Assembly (NCBI GenBank): GCA_013151645.1
Contig: JAADHU010000004.1
Span: 1 to 64,000, forward strand
Origin: Gammaproteobacteria bacterium
GTDB taxonomy: Bacteria; Pseudomonadota; Gammaproteobacteria; Steroidobacterales; Woeseiaceae
Length of the DNA stretch: 64,000 nt
Reading direction: 5' to 3'
Below the pieces are notes generated by a model. The model saw only the letters and a program-made list of their open reading frames with translations. It was not told the DNA's origin and did no database searches. How positions within the stretch are numbered: position 1 is the stretch's first letter; every line of letters starts with the position of its first letter. Of the stretch, positions 26,369 to 35,019 are shown in pieces. The position numbers and the translations under genes are program-made.

Positions 26369-28618
26369 ATGTCTTCGGCCGCACGCATTCGCACACTTCG
26401 ATTGTTGACTCGCATCACGATCAGTGCAGTATCGCTGGTCGTCTTCCTGATGCATATTGCGTCGAGTCCGCGCTTCGAATTTATCGATCGGATTGAAAAT
26501 TACATGTATGACGTGCGTATTCGCCTGACGATGCCGAATACGCTCGATGAGCGCATCGTGATTGTCGATATCGACGAGGCAAGCCAGGCGGAGTTGGGGC
26601 AATGGCCGTGGCCTCGAAACACGTTGGCGACCATCGTGGACAATCTGTTCGATATCTACGGCATTCAGGTGCTGGGATTCGATGTGCTGTTCGCGGAAGC
26701 GGAGGAATCCTCTGCAGAACGCATGCTCGACCGGATTGAAGCAGAGGAAGTTGGACAAATTCCGGCCGTGCGTGAGCGCCTGCTCGAGTTTCGCGAGAAT
26801 CTGGACAGCAATATCCGTTTCAGTGAATCATTGATCGCGCGAGATATCGTAACCGGCTTCGTATTCAAGGATTCACTTGCCGCGAACGAGCCGGAAACGA
26901 CCGGCGTGCTACCGGCACCGGTCATTCGACGAGATGAGTTGAAAGGCGTCACCGTAGCGTTTCCGAAAGCGATCGGGTTTTCGGGCAACCTGCCTGACCT
27001 GCAGGAAAACGCGGTTTCGGGCGGGTTCTTTGACTCACCCCTCATTGATGCTGATGGTGTGTTCCGTCGTGCGCCGCTGTTGCAGGAATACAATGGCAAC
27101 GTTTATCCGTCACTTGCGCTGGCGGTTGCGCGTCTGGCGAAAGGTTCGCCACCGATCGGTTTGATGTTCGCCGGCAATGCCAGTGGTGAGATGCGCGCTA
27201 TCGATCTTGAGTCCGTGACGGTTGGCGATACTACAATTCCCGTCAACGAGCAGGCGGCGGTGTACATTCCGTATCGCGGCAGGCAGGGCAGTTTCCGCTA
27301 TGTATCGGCCAAAGACGTTGTTACAGCGTCTGTGCCAATGGAACATCTGGCCGGGAAGATTGTACTGCTGGGCGCCAGTGCCGCCGGATTGCTCGACTTG
27401 CGTTCGACTCCGGTCGGGCAACGCTATATCGGTGTAGAGGTGCATGCGAATATCATCGGCGGGCTTCTCGACGGCGATATTCGGCAACAGCCGTCCTACG
27501 CTGGCGGGCTGGAGTTGGTGCTGCTGCTGGTAGCAGCGCTGATGACGGTGTTTATTTTGCCCCGGTTATCGCCACTTAACGCGTTGTTGTTCCTGGTTTT
27601 GTCGCTGGCCGCCATCATGGCTTCCAATCTTTGGTTCTGGTCGTCATTGAATCTGATTGTTCCGCTTGCTTCGCTGCTGTGCTACACGTTGATTGCATCA
27701 CTGTTACAAATTAACTATGGGTTCTTCGTCGAGTCGCGCAACAAACGACATTTATCAAAGGTTTTTGGTCAGTACATTCCGCCCGCACTCGTCGAAGAAA
27801 TGGATGACAGCGGTGAGGAGGCCTCACTCGAGGGAGAAGCGCGCGATATGTCGGTGTTGTTTACCGACGTTCGTGGTTTCACCACGTTATCCGAGAAAGT
27901 GGGTGCGCGGGAGTTGACACGATTGATGAACGAATTTCTCACGCCGATTACGGGTGTGATCCACAAAAATCGGGGCACGATCGACAAGTACATGGGCGAC
28001 TGCGTAATGGCATTTTGGGGGGCACCGTTACATGACCCGTCACATGCGCAACATGCGGTACTGGCGGGGCTGCAAATCATCGATGCGGTCGCAAACCTGG
28101 AAACAGCATTCGCCCGCAAGGGCTGGCCTCCAATCGCCGTGGGTGTCGGTGTGGCGAGCGGAGAAATGAATGTGGGCAATATGGGTTCGGAATTCCGCAT
28201 TGCCTATACCGTGATGGGAGATATCGTCAATTTAGGTTCCCGGCTGGAGGGCCTCACCAAGGAATACGGTGTCGATATGATCGTCAGCAAAGGAACTGCG
28301 GATCGACTTGATGATATCGTTTTGCGCGAACTCGATCGGGTGCAGGTTAAAGGAAAGAACGAACCGATTGTTATTTTCGAACCCATGGGCGTTGCGAAAA
28401 ATGTATCGGCTGAGCGAAAGACTGCGGTCAAAGACTTTGCCACGGCATTGGTGGCTTACCACAACCAGAAATGGGATGAGGCCGAAGAGATATTATGGCG
28501 TCTGAAAGACCTGAGCGACGAGCTTCTATATAATATTTACCTGGATCGAATTGCTCGATTCAGGATCGAAGCGCCGCCGAACGACTGGGACGGTGTGTTT
28601 CGGCATTTGACCAAATAG
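26369..28618 (+). CDS. CHASE2-domain class III adenylate/guanylate cyclase
   Basis: Membrane-bound cyclase of 749 residues. It has an N-terminal helix (ITISAVSLVVFLMHIASS), an extracytoplasmic CHASE2 sensor domain (about residues 45-380, starting FIDRIENYMYDVRIRL and ending near VGQRYIGVEVHANIIGGLLDG), three transmembrane helices (about 385-455) and a cytoplasmic class III catalytic domain. The catalytic domain shows VLFTDVRGFTTLSEKV (metal-binding Asp), DKYMGDCVMAFWGAP (second Asp), GVGVASGEMNVGNMG and YTVMGDIVNLGSRLEGL. Product cAMP is more likely than cGMP but is not proven. It sits 99 bases upstream of the operon encoding a protein with two cyclic-nucleotide-binding domains, the obvious target. 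Confidence 0.92.
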   Translation: MSSAARIRTLRLLTRITISAVSLVVFLMHIASSPRFEFIDRIENYMYDVRIRLTMPNTLDERIVIVDIDEASQAELGQWPWPRNTLATIVDNLFDIYGIQVLGFDVLFAEAEESSAERMLDRIEAEEVGQIPAVRERLLEFRENLDSNIRFSESLIARDIVTGFVFKDSLAANEPETTGVLPAPVIRRDELKGVTVAFPKAIGFSGNLPDLQENAVSGGFFDSPLIDADGVFRRAPLLQEYNGNVYPSLALAVARLAKGSPPIGLMFAGNASGEMRAIDLESVTVGDTTIPVNEQAAVYIPYRGRQGSFRYVSAKDVVTASVPMEHLAGKIVLLGASAAGLLDLRSTPVGQRYIGVEVHANIIGGLLDGDIRQQPSYAGGLELVLLLVAALMTVFILPRLSPLNALLFLVLSLAAIMASNLWFWSSLNLIVPLASLLCYTLIASLLQINYGFFVESRNKRHLSKVFGQYIPPALVEEMDDSGEEASLEGEARDMSVLFTDVRGFTTLSEKVGARELTRLMNEFLTPITGVIHKNRGTIDKYMGDCVMAFWGAPLHDPSHAQHAVLAGLQIIDAVANLETAFARKGWPPIAVGVGVASGEMNVGNMGSEFRIAYTVMGDIVNLGSRLEGLTKEYGVDMIVSKGTADRLDDIVLRELDRVQVKGKNEPIVIFEPMGVAKNVSAERKTAVKDFATALVAYHNQKWDEAEEILWRLKDLSDELLYNIYLDRIARFRIEAPPNDWDGVFRHLTK

Positions 28619-28717
28619 ATGTGTGGCGCCACGGGTGTTGGTGTGTCACTGAAGATGAGATAGCGAAAGTGCCGCAAACCGATCGGATGCTCGGCGCCAT
28701 CTGGAGAACAAACAGTA

Positions 28718-30070
28718 ATGCCGTACAAGACCCGTAGAGGTGCAGGCATGTTCTGCCTGCTCGTACTGCTAAGCAGTACGTTTGTTGCCGCGGTTTCTGC
28801 GCAGGATACGCAGTCCGTTACCGTCATCACCGATGACGAAACCCGGGAATTGCTGTTTCGAGCGGAAGACCTTCTGGGAAACGGACTGTTTCAACGCGCG
28901 TATGATTTGTTAATACCCGAAGAGGCTCGTCTGGCCGGCAACCCGCTCTACGACTACTTGCTCGGGGTCGCTGCACTCGATTCCGGTCGTTACAGTGAGG
29001 CCATTTTCAGCCTGCAACGCTCCCTCACCGTGGAACCGGCCTTTTCGGGCGCACGCATGGAACTGGCTCGCGCCTACTATGAAGTGGGTAACGAAGCGCT
29101 TGCCAGGCCATTGTTCGCAAGATTGCTTAACGAACAGCCACCGCCACCGGTTCGTCTGGTGCTGAAAAACTATATCCGGGCGATTGACGCGGTGCCGGCG
29201 ACACCGGAGAGTCGACTGACAGCATTCGCTGATATGAACGTTGGTCATGACAGTAACGCCAACGGATCGACAGACAATCAACAGTTTCTTGGCTTCACGC
29301 TGAACCCGGATAATGTTGAGACGAGTTCGCCGTTCATTGAGCTTGGTACCGGTTTCGAATGGTTCGTGCCGCGCAGCACGCAACTGAGCTGGACGGTTGC
29401 TGGGCGCGTCAGTCAGCGGGTTAATCCGGACGCGTCGTTCGTCGATGCAACGATCGTCAGCGGCCTGGCCGGGATGAACTGGCAACGCGGGGCTTTTTTC
29501 GGTCGTGCGCGGGTCGATGGGTACTGGGGTGCCCGCGAGGGCAAGTCCAACGAAGCCTACGGTGGCCTGGATGTCTTGCTGGGCCGGCGTTTGAACAAAC
29601 GCTGGGATATTTCCCTCGGGTTGCGCGGTGGTGCGCAGCGCTATGATGACGCTATTGAAGTGCTCGATGTGAACCGCTTTCTGTACACACTGGGACTCAC
29701 GCATCATTTTCATCGCGCGCTGGTGAGCCTGCAGGCAATTGGTGGCGACGAATCCAGGGTGCACAGCGGATCCCCTTATGGCAACTCGAAAGTGGGTGGC
29801 CGATTGAGCGTCAATACGAAGCTTGGTAATTCGGCACTGTTGTTCGCGTCCGTTGGAACGCTGAAAAGCGACTACGACGGATTGTTTTTCGGTGCTGTCC
29901 GTGAAGACACTCAACTGACTTCATTTGTACAACTTGAGTTTCAGGATTTTCTAACCAAGGGTCTTTCGATAGCGCCGCGCATTCGCTATGTACGAAATGA
30001 TTCTGATATCCAGTTGTACGAATACGACCGCACAGAATACGGACTCATGTTCCGATGGACAGGCGAATGA
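28718..30070 (+). CDS. TPR protein with C-terminal outer-membrane barrel
   Basis: Exported protein of 450 residues. After a signal peptide (MFCLLVLLSSTFVAAVSAQ) come TPR-like helices at about residues 45-155 (LLGVAALDSGRYSEAIFSLQ, ARMELARAYYEVGNEALARP). A beta-rich region of about 290 residues then ends RTEYGLMFRWTGE, suggesting an outer-membrane barrel. The layout resembles the surface lipoprotein assembly modifier type. GGAG lies 11 bases before the ATG. The gene overlaps the FecR-domain gene by four bases and begins the nine-gene redox operon. The function is unknown; it may act as an outer-membrane partner of the FecR/cyclase sensory pair. Confidence 0.72.
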   Translation: MPYKTRRGAGMFCLLVLLSSTFVAAVSAQDTQSVTVITDDETRELLFRAEDLLGNGLFQRAYDLLIPEEARLAGNPLYDYLLGVAALDSGRYSEAIFSLQRSLTVEPAFSGARMELARAYYEVGNEALARPLFARLLNEQPPPPVRLVLKNYIRAIDAVPATPESRLTAFADMNVGHDSNANGSTDNQQFLGFTLNPDNVETSSPFIELGTGFEWFVPRSTQLSWTVAGRVSQRVNPDASFVDATIVSGLAGMNWQRGAFFGRARVDGYWGAREGKSNEAYGGLDVLLGRRLNKRWDISLGLRGGAQRYDDAIEVLDVNRFLYTLGLTHHFHRALVSLQAIGGDESRVHSGSPYGNSKVGGRLSVNTKLGNSALLFASVGTLKSDYDGLFFGAVREDTQLTSFVQLEFQDFLTKGLSIAPRIRYVRNDSDIQLYEYDRTEYGLMFRWTGE

Positions 30071-31740
30071 AAAAATATCACTGGAGTGTTCTCCCGACGG
30101 CAGTTCTATTGGCATCGGTGCTGGTCGCACCGTCCTATGCGACGACGGCAGGCACCGTAATCTTTGCAAAAGGTGCGGTGACGGCCGAACGTACTCCGCC
30201 GGTGTCACTGGCGAAAGGTGACAACGTGCTGGTCGAAGACACGATCTCGACCGGCGTAGCGGCCAGGGCACAGCTCCTGATGCTGGACGGCGCGAAAGTC
30301 GCCCTTCGGCCTGGTAGTCGTCTGAAAATAGAAGAGTACGCCTACGGTTCCGCTGCGGCGAACAAGCAGGCCAATATTGCAACCAACAGCGATCGCAGCG
30401 TGACGAGCCTGATCAAAGGTGGGTTTCGCACGATTACCGGTGCGATCGGTAAAGCTGACGAGACCGCTTATGAAGTACGCACGCCGGTCGGCGTCCTCGG
30501 TATTCGAGGTACGGATTATACGGCGGTTCTTTGTCTGGCCGACTGCGATTCAGCACCCGGTATCAGTTCGGGCGAGCCGCTGGAAGACGGTCTTTACCTG
30601 GGTGTCACGACGGGTACGATATTTTTCCGCAACGAATTCGGTGAGTTCGATATTCAAGCCGGGGAATTCGCGTTCGTATCAATAGCCGATCGCACCTTGC
30701 GGCAATTGTCCACGCCGCCAGCTATTTTTCTCGATGGTTATGACGTAATTCCCGCTGAGGATGACGCGGCAACGCGCGGCGGCGTACCACTGCGTTTCGA
30801 CGGCAAGCTCGGTGTTCGTCGAACGCCGGGTAAGCCTGCACTGCACGACGATGGCACCGGAAATAGTGATCAGGAAGTCGATGAAAGTCCGGCGTTGCCG
30901 GTGCTGAGTACCGATCCCGATGGCAAGGTCATCGATATTACGCCAGGAGATTCGCCGCAACGCGGCAATCGAACGATTGGTTTTTCCCTGGGATCGCTCG
31001 GTCCATCGGGCATTGGATTTACCGGCGTGCAAGACAATTCATTCGGCGAATACCAAACAGACTTGTCCAATAATCTTACGGACTTCGCGAGCGAGTATCC
31101 GGCGGAACCCAATGCGGTGATGTTCGTTCCGCAGTTTGGCCAATACGGGGTAGGAACCAATACGTTGGCTGAAAGCGGATTTGATGCGCTGACGGTATTG
31201 CGCTGGGGACGCTGGTCGGGGGGCGCTGTCAATATAACTCTGGATAACGGGGCGGACGTGAGCCAGGACCTTGGCAATCAAAGTCTGCACTGGATTAGCG
31301 GGCCCGAGAACGGAGTGCCGGTTATGCCCATCACCGGCACAGCGACCTACAGCCTGGTCGGTGCAACTTCTCCGACTGACAATGCGGGCAACATTGGTGT
31401 GCTCGGCAGCGCCGCCTTTTTCGCCGACTTTACACGACAGTTTGTGAGAAGTGATCTGACCATTAACATCGGCGGATCAGTGTGGAACGCATCCGGCACA
31501 GGGACGATCGGTGCCGCCGGCAATTCTGTACTGCCGGCACACCTGTTTTTCGGTAACTATTCCAGTGTGGACGTTGACGGTATCGCCGGTGGTCGCGGCA
31601 TATTCAGCGGTTTCTTCAGTGAACCGGGTCCGTCAGCGAATCCCGACCTGCCCGGTGGCGTTGGCTTGACCTATACTCTCCAGGACGAACCGGGTACGAC
31701 GGAAGTCACCGGAGCTGTTGCCTTTGGCAACCCCCAGTAG
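30067..31740 (+). CDS. exported FecR-domain protein
   Basis: Periplasmic or surface protein of 557 residues with a cleavable signal peptide (MKKYHWSVLPTAVLLASVLV). The FecR domain covers about residues 25-200: TAGTVIFAKGAVTAERTPPV, DTISTGVAARAQLLMLDGAK, VALRPGSRLKIEEYAYG, GGFRTITGAIGK, then VGVLGIRGTDYTAVLC. The rest is low in recognisable domains, Gly/Asn-rich and probably beta-structured. It lacks the N-terminal cytoplasmic anti-sigma part of classical FecR, and no ECF sigma gene is adjacent. I chose the ATG that overlaps the previous stop codon (ATGA); an ATG 12 bases upstream is possible. Proximity to a CHASE2 cyclase suggests a sensory link, which is inference. Confidence 0.82.
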   Translation: MKKYHWSVLPTAVLLASVLVAPSYATTAGTVIFAKGAVTAERTPPVSLAKGDNVLVEDTISTGVAARAQLLMLDGAKVALRPGSRLKIEEYAYGSAAANKQANIATNSDRSVTSLIKGGFRTITGAIGKADETAYEVRTPVGVLGIRGTDYTAVLCLADCDSAPGISSGEPLEDGLYLGVTTGTIFFRNEFGEFDIQAGEFAFVSIADRTLRQLSTPPAIFLDGYDVIPAEDDAATRGGVPLRFDGKLGVRRTPGKPALHDDGTGNSDQEVDESPALPVLSTDPDGKVIDITPGDSPQRGNRTIGFSLGSLGPSGIGFTGVQDNSFGEYQTDLSNNLTDFASEYPAEPNAVMFVPQFGQYGVGTNTLAESGFDALTVLRWGRWSGGAVNITLDNGADVSQDLGNQSLHWISGPENGVPVMPITGTATYSLVGATSPTDNAGNIGVLGSAAFFADFTRQFVRSDLTINIGGSVWNASGTGTIGAAGNSVLPAHLFFGNYSSVDVDGIAGGRGIFSGFFSEPGPSANPDLPGGVGLTYTLQDEPGTTEVTGAVAFGNPQ

Positions 31741-31762
31741 CAAATAGCAGACGGTCGCGACA

Positions 31763-34135
31763 ATGATTTACGACGTTGTGATCGTCGGCGGTGGCCCCGC
31801 TGGTCTTAGTGCCGCGGCGCACGCGGCACAAACTGGCATGTCGCACGTGTTACTTGAGGCGACCGGCGCGCACGCGAATACGATTCAGCGCTATCAAAAA
31901 GGCAAGCACGTCATGGCTGAACCCGCCGTCGTGCCATTGCGCAGCGAACTTGAGTTTACGGCCGGGACACGAGAGGCCGTTCTTGGTGCGTGGCAACTGG
32001 GCATCGAGAAACACAGTATCGATGTTCGCTACGGGGGGGAGGTAACGGCTATTCGCGGTGCGCGAGCGAATTTCGAGGTCACTTTGTCGGACGGGGAAAC
32101 GTTGCGTGCCGGATCGGTCGTCCTGGCCATCGGTTTGCAGGGCAATCCCCGCAAGCTGGGCGTGTCTGGCGAAGATGCGCCGATCGTCCAGTATTCGCTG
32201 GATGATCCGGATGAATACCAGGACGAAACGATCGTCATTGTTGGAGCCGGTGATGCGGCCATCGAAAATGCGGTTGCTCTGGCGAGGAATAATAAGGTAG
32301 TCATTGTCAATCGGCGCGACGAGTTTGCGCGTGCCAAGGATGCAAACCTGGCACTGATATCGCGGGCAATTGACGATGGAACGATCAACTGTTTTTACAA
32401 GACGAACGTCGAATCCGTCGATTCGACTGAATCGAACATCGTATTGAATACCGAGACGGGACAAACGCGACTTCAATGCCAGCGAATCATCGCCCGCCTG
32501 GGTGCAATACCACCGCGTCGATTCGTCGAAGCGTGCGGTGTCGAATTCCCGAGCGATGATCTGACCACATTGCCCGAGTTGTCCGGACACTATGAGTCGA
32601 ACGTCGCCGGTCTCTACATTATCGGTGCACTTGCCGGTTACCCGCTCATCAAGCAGGCGATGAATCAGGGCTACGAGGTGATCGAGTACATTGCCGGTAA
32701 CGATATCGTACCGGCAGATCACGGTATTCTCGAGCAGAAATTCCAGGGCTTGCCGTTTGGGCTGGATGTTGATCAAACGCTGTCACTGCTTCGCGACCGC
32801 GTTCCGCTGTTCGCCGATATCAACGGGCTGGTGCTGCGGGAACTGGTCCTGGCAAGCGAACTGAAAACGCCTCAGCCCGGGGATGTTATTTTTCAAAAGA
32901 ACGACTACACCAACTCGTTTCTTTCGATTGTCGAGGGGGAAGTCGATGTCGAAATTGAGGGTGGTAAGTCCATTCGGCTCAACCAGGGTCAGTTTTTCGG
33001 TGAAATGAGCCTTTTGTCGGGACGGCGACGATCTGCAACGGTGAGAGCTGCTGGCGCTTGCGTATTGCTTGAATCGCCGCGTCGAGAAGTCATCAAGTTG
33101 ATGAATACCTATGAGCAGGTGCGTCTCGTCATAGACGAGCATTTCATCGCCAGAACGCTGCGGGCAGGTTTGGTGCCCGATGCACCGTTCAAGGAATTGC
33201 AAGCCATAGCCGGCACGACTGAACTCATTGCCTACAAGGCGGATGAAATCTTGTTCAACGAGGGCGACGAGGCGGATGGCTTGCACCTGATTCGCAGTGG
33301 TTCGATATCGGTTTCCAGACGTATCGGCGGGCGCGATATCGTCACGTCCTACGTCGCGGCCGGAAACTACGTTGGTGAAATGGGGCTGATCGGTCAGTCG
33401 ACGCGTTCCGCGACAGTCAAGGCAACCGTGGCGACCGAGTCAATTTTTCTCCGTGCCGACGTATTCCTGCAGATGCTGGAACGTAACGAAGGATTGCGCG
33501 AACGCGTGCAGGAAACGGTGCGCGAGCGTTTGAGCGAAAATCTTCGCATGGAAGCACAGCCGGAATCAGGCGATTTGATTTCATTTCTGATGCAACAGGG
33601 GCTTGGTGAGGCCACTGATGTCCTGCTTATCGACGAAGCGCTGTGTGTCGGTTGCGATAATTGTGAAAAGGCATGCGCGGCAACACATGGTGGAACCTCA
33701 CGTCTTGATCGGGCCGCAGGTCCTTCTTATGCGGAGATACACGTGCCGACATCCTGCAGGCACTGTGAAGACCCGCATTGTATGAAGGACTGTCCGCCGG
33801 ACGCGATTCGCCGTGCGCCGAACGGCGAAGTCTATATCGAGGACAGTTGCATCGGTTGTGGCAACTGCGGACGAAATTGTCCTTACGGTGTGATACAGAT
33901 GGCCGGCGAAAAGGAAAAGGCATCGAATCTTTTTAACTGGATCATGACCGGTCGTGGCGCCGAGCCGGGTGAACGCAAGGCCCTGGCAAGTGCCGGCAGC
34001 CTCAAAAAGGCGGTGAAATGCGACATGTGCAAGGACCTGTCCGGTGGACCCGCGTGCGTGCGCGCCTGCCCGACCGGTGCCGCTATTCGCATGAGTCCGG
34101 CTGAGTTCGTTAACTTGACAAAAGAGGCGAGCTGA
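31763..34135 (+). CDS. flavoprotein / dual cyclic-nucleotide-binding / tetra-[4Fe-4S] ferredoxin fusion
   Basis: Cytoplasmic redox protein of 790 residues with no signal peptide. Residues 1-320 are a thioredoxin-reductase-like FAD/NAD(P)H domain (VGGGPAGLSAAAHA for FAD, IVGAGDAAIENAVALA for NAD(P)H, LYIIGALAGYPLIKQAMNQG near the flavin). The redox CxxC of thioredoxin reductase is missing, as in YpdA-like and ferredoxin-NADP reductase-like members. Two cyclic-nucleotide-binding domains follow (about 355-465 and 480-600), with phosphate-binding cassettes FGEMSLLSGRRRSATVRA and VGEMGLIGQSTRSATVKA. Residues 625-780 hold 16 Cys in four cluster motifs (CVGCDNCEKAC, CRHCEDPHCMKDCP, CIGCGNCGRNCP, CDMC with CVRACP), like DmsB/NrfC subunits. 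It probably moves electrons between NAD(P)H and the membrane partner encoded two bases downstream, under cAMP control. Confidence 0.9.
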   Translation: MIYDVVIVGGGPAGLSAAAHAAQTGMSHVLLEATGAHANTIQRYQKGKHVMAEPAVVPLRSELEFTAGTREAVLGAWQLGIEKHSIDVRYGGEVTAIRGARANFEVTLSDGETLRAGSVVLAIGLQGNPRKLGVSGEDAPIVQYSLDDPDEYQDETIVIVGAGDAAIENAVALARNNKVVIVNRRDEFARAKDANLALISRAIDDGTINCFYKTNVESVDSTESNIVLNTETGQTRLQCQRIIARLGAIPPRRFVEACGVEFPSDDLTTLPELSGHYESNVAGLYIIGALAGYPLIKQAMNQGYEVIEYIAGNDIVPADHGILEQKFQGLPFGLDVDQTLSLLRDRVPLFADINGLVLRELVLASELKTPQPGDVIFQKNDYTNSFLSIVEGEVDVEIEGGKSIRLNQGQFFGEMSLLSGRRRSATVRAAGACVLLESPRREVIKLMNTYEQVRLVIDEHFIARTLRAGLVPDAPFKELQAIAGTTELIAYKADEILFNEGDEADGLHLIRSGSISVSRRIGGRDIVTSYVAAGNYVGEMGLIGQSTRSATVKATVATESIFLRADVFLQMLERNEGLRERVQETVRERLSENLRMEAQPESGDLISFLMQQGLGEATDVLLIDEALCVGCDNCEKACAATHGGTSRLDRAAGPSYAEIHVPTSCRHCEDPHCMKDCPPDAIRRAPNGEVYIEDSCIGCGNCGRNCPYGVIQMAGEKEKASNLFNWIMTGRGAEPGERKALASAGSLKKAVKCDMCKDLSGGPACVRACPTGAAIRMSPAEFVNLTKEAS

Positions 34136-34136
34136 C

Positions 34137-35015
34137 GTGCACGAATCCATGCTCGTCTTTCGCAAGCGGCGCTACCTGTGGGTCGCACTGACGATGTCAT
34201 TCGTCGCCATTGCTGCCTACTGGCTACACGATCCGCAGGAACCACCCAATGGTGGTACGGCACTTGGTTACACGCTCGGAACCGTCGCGACGTTACTCAT
34301 CGTCTGGCTGGCCTGGTTTGGTGTTCGCAAGCGGCGCTACTCGTCCACGCTGGGCAGCGTGCAGGGCTGGCTGTCGGCACACGTCTATTTTGGCATCGCA
34401 CTTGTACTGATCGCGCTGCTACACAGCGGTTTTCAGTTCGGCATCAACGTACACACACTGGCGTTCGTGCTGATGATGCTGGTGGTACTAAGCGGTTTGT
34501 ACGGTGTCTACGTTTATCTGAAAATTCCGCAGCGGGTGAGCGAGAATCGCAAGGGCACGTCCAGAGCGGAACTGGTCAGTCAGCTCGAGGATATCGATAG
34601 CCGCAGTCAGCGCGTGGCGCAGGGACTAAGCGATGAGTTTCAGGAACTGACGGCCAGCGCTGCAAGCCGTACTCAATTGGGCGGTTCGCTGTGGTCGCGA
34701 CTTTCCGGAAGAGATGAGTCGCAGGTCGTTATCAAGGCGGATGGTCAAACCGGCGTTGTGCCGAATCCGGGGCAAGAGGCGGTACTCGACTGGCTGGCAG
34801 ACCAGCAGTCGCGTAGCTCTGACGCAGAAGTTGCAGCGGCTATTGGCGAGTTGTCGGCCCTTACGCGTAACAAGCGACGTCTGCTCAGACAAATGAAAGA
34901 AGATATACGACTGCAGGCGACTCTGGAGGCCTGGCTGTATTTGCATGTGCCACTGACCGCGGCGTTGCTGGTGGCGCTCGTTACTCACATCGTCACTGTC
35001 TTCCTGTATTGGTGA
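34137..35015 (+). CDS. membrane protein with bis-heme cytochrome b pattern
   Basis: Inner-membrane protein of 292 residues with about five hydrophobic helices (near 13-30, 44-62, 80-98, 105-125 and 268-290) and a cytoplasmic coiled or helical domain between the fourth and fifth. Two helices each carry a His pair spaced 14 residues apart: His82/His96 (AHVYFGIALVLIALLHSGF) and His270/His284 (LHVPLTAALLVALVTHIVTV). This is the classical arrangement for two transmembrane b hemes. The GTG start lies one base after the flavoprotein/ferredoxin stop codon, with GAGG upstream. It is the natural quinone- or heme-linked step between the cytoplasmic ferredoxin domain and the periplasmic decaheme encoded next. 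I recognise no named family. Confidence 0.75.
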   Translation: MHESMLVFRKRRYLWVALTMSFVAIAAYWLHDPQEPPNGGTALGYTLGTVATLLIVWLAWFGVRKRRYSSTLGSVQGWLSAHVYFGIALVLIALLHSGFQFGINVHTLAFVLMMLVVLSGLYGVYVYLKIPQRVSENRKGTSRAELVSQLEDIDSRSQRVAQGLSDEFQELTASAASRTQLGGSLWSRLSGRDESQVVIKADGQTGVVPNPGQEAVLDWLADQQSRSSDAEVAAAIGELSALTRNKRRLLRQMKEDIRLQATLEAWLYLHVPLTAALLVALVTHIVTVFLYW

Positions 35016-35019
35016 TGAC

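Noticed and set aside
28619-28717. Possible CRP-type site in the gap before the redox operon
   Set aside because: A TGTGTCA half-site is present but no matching TCACA at the right spacing; not enough for a call.
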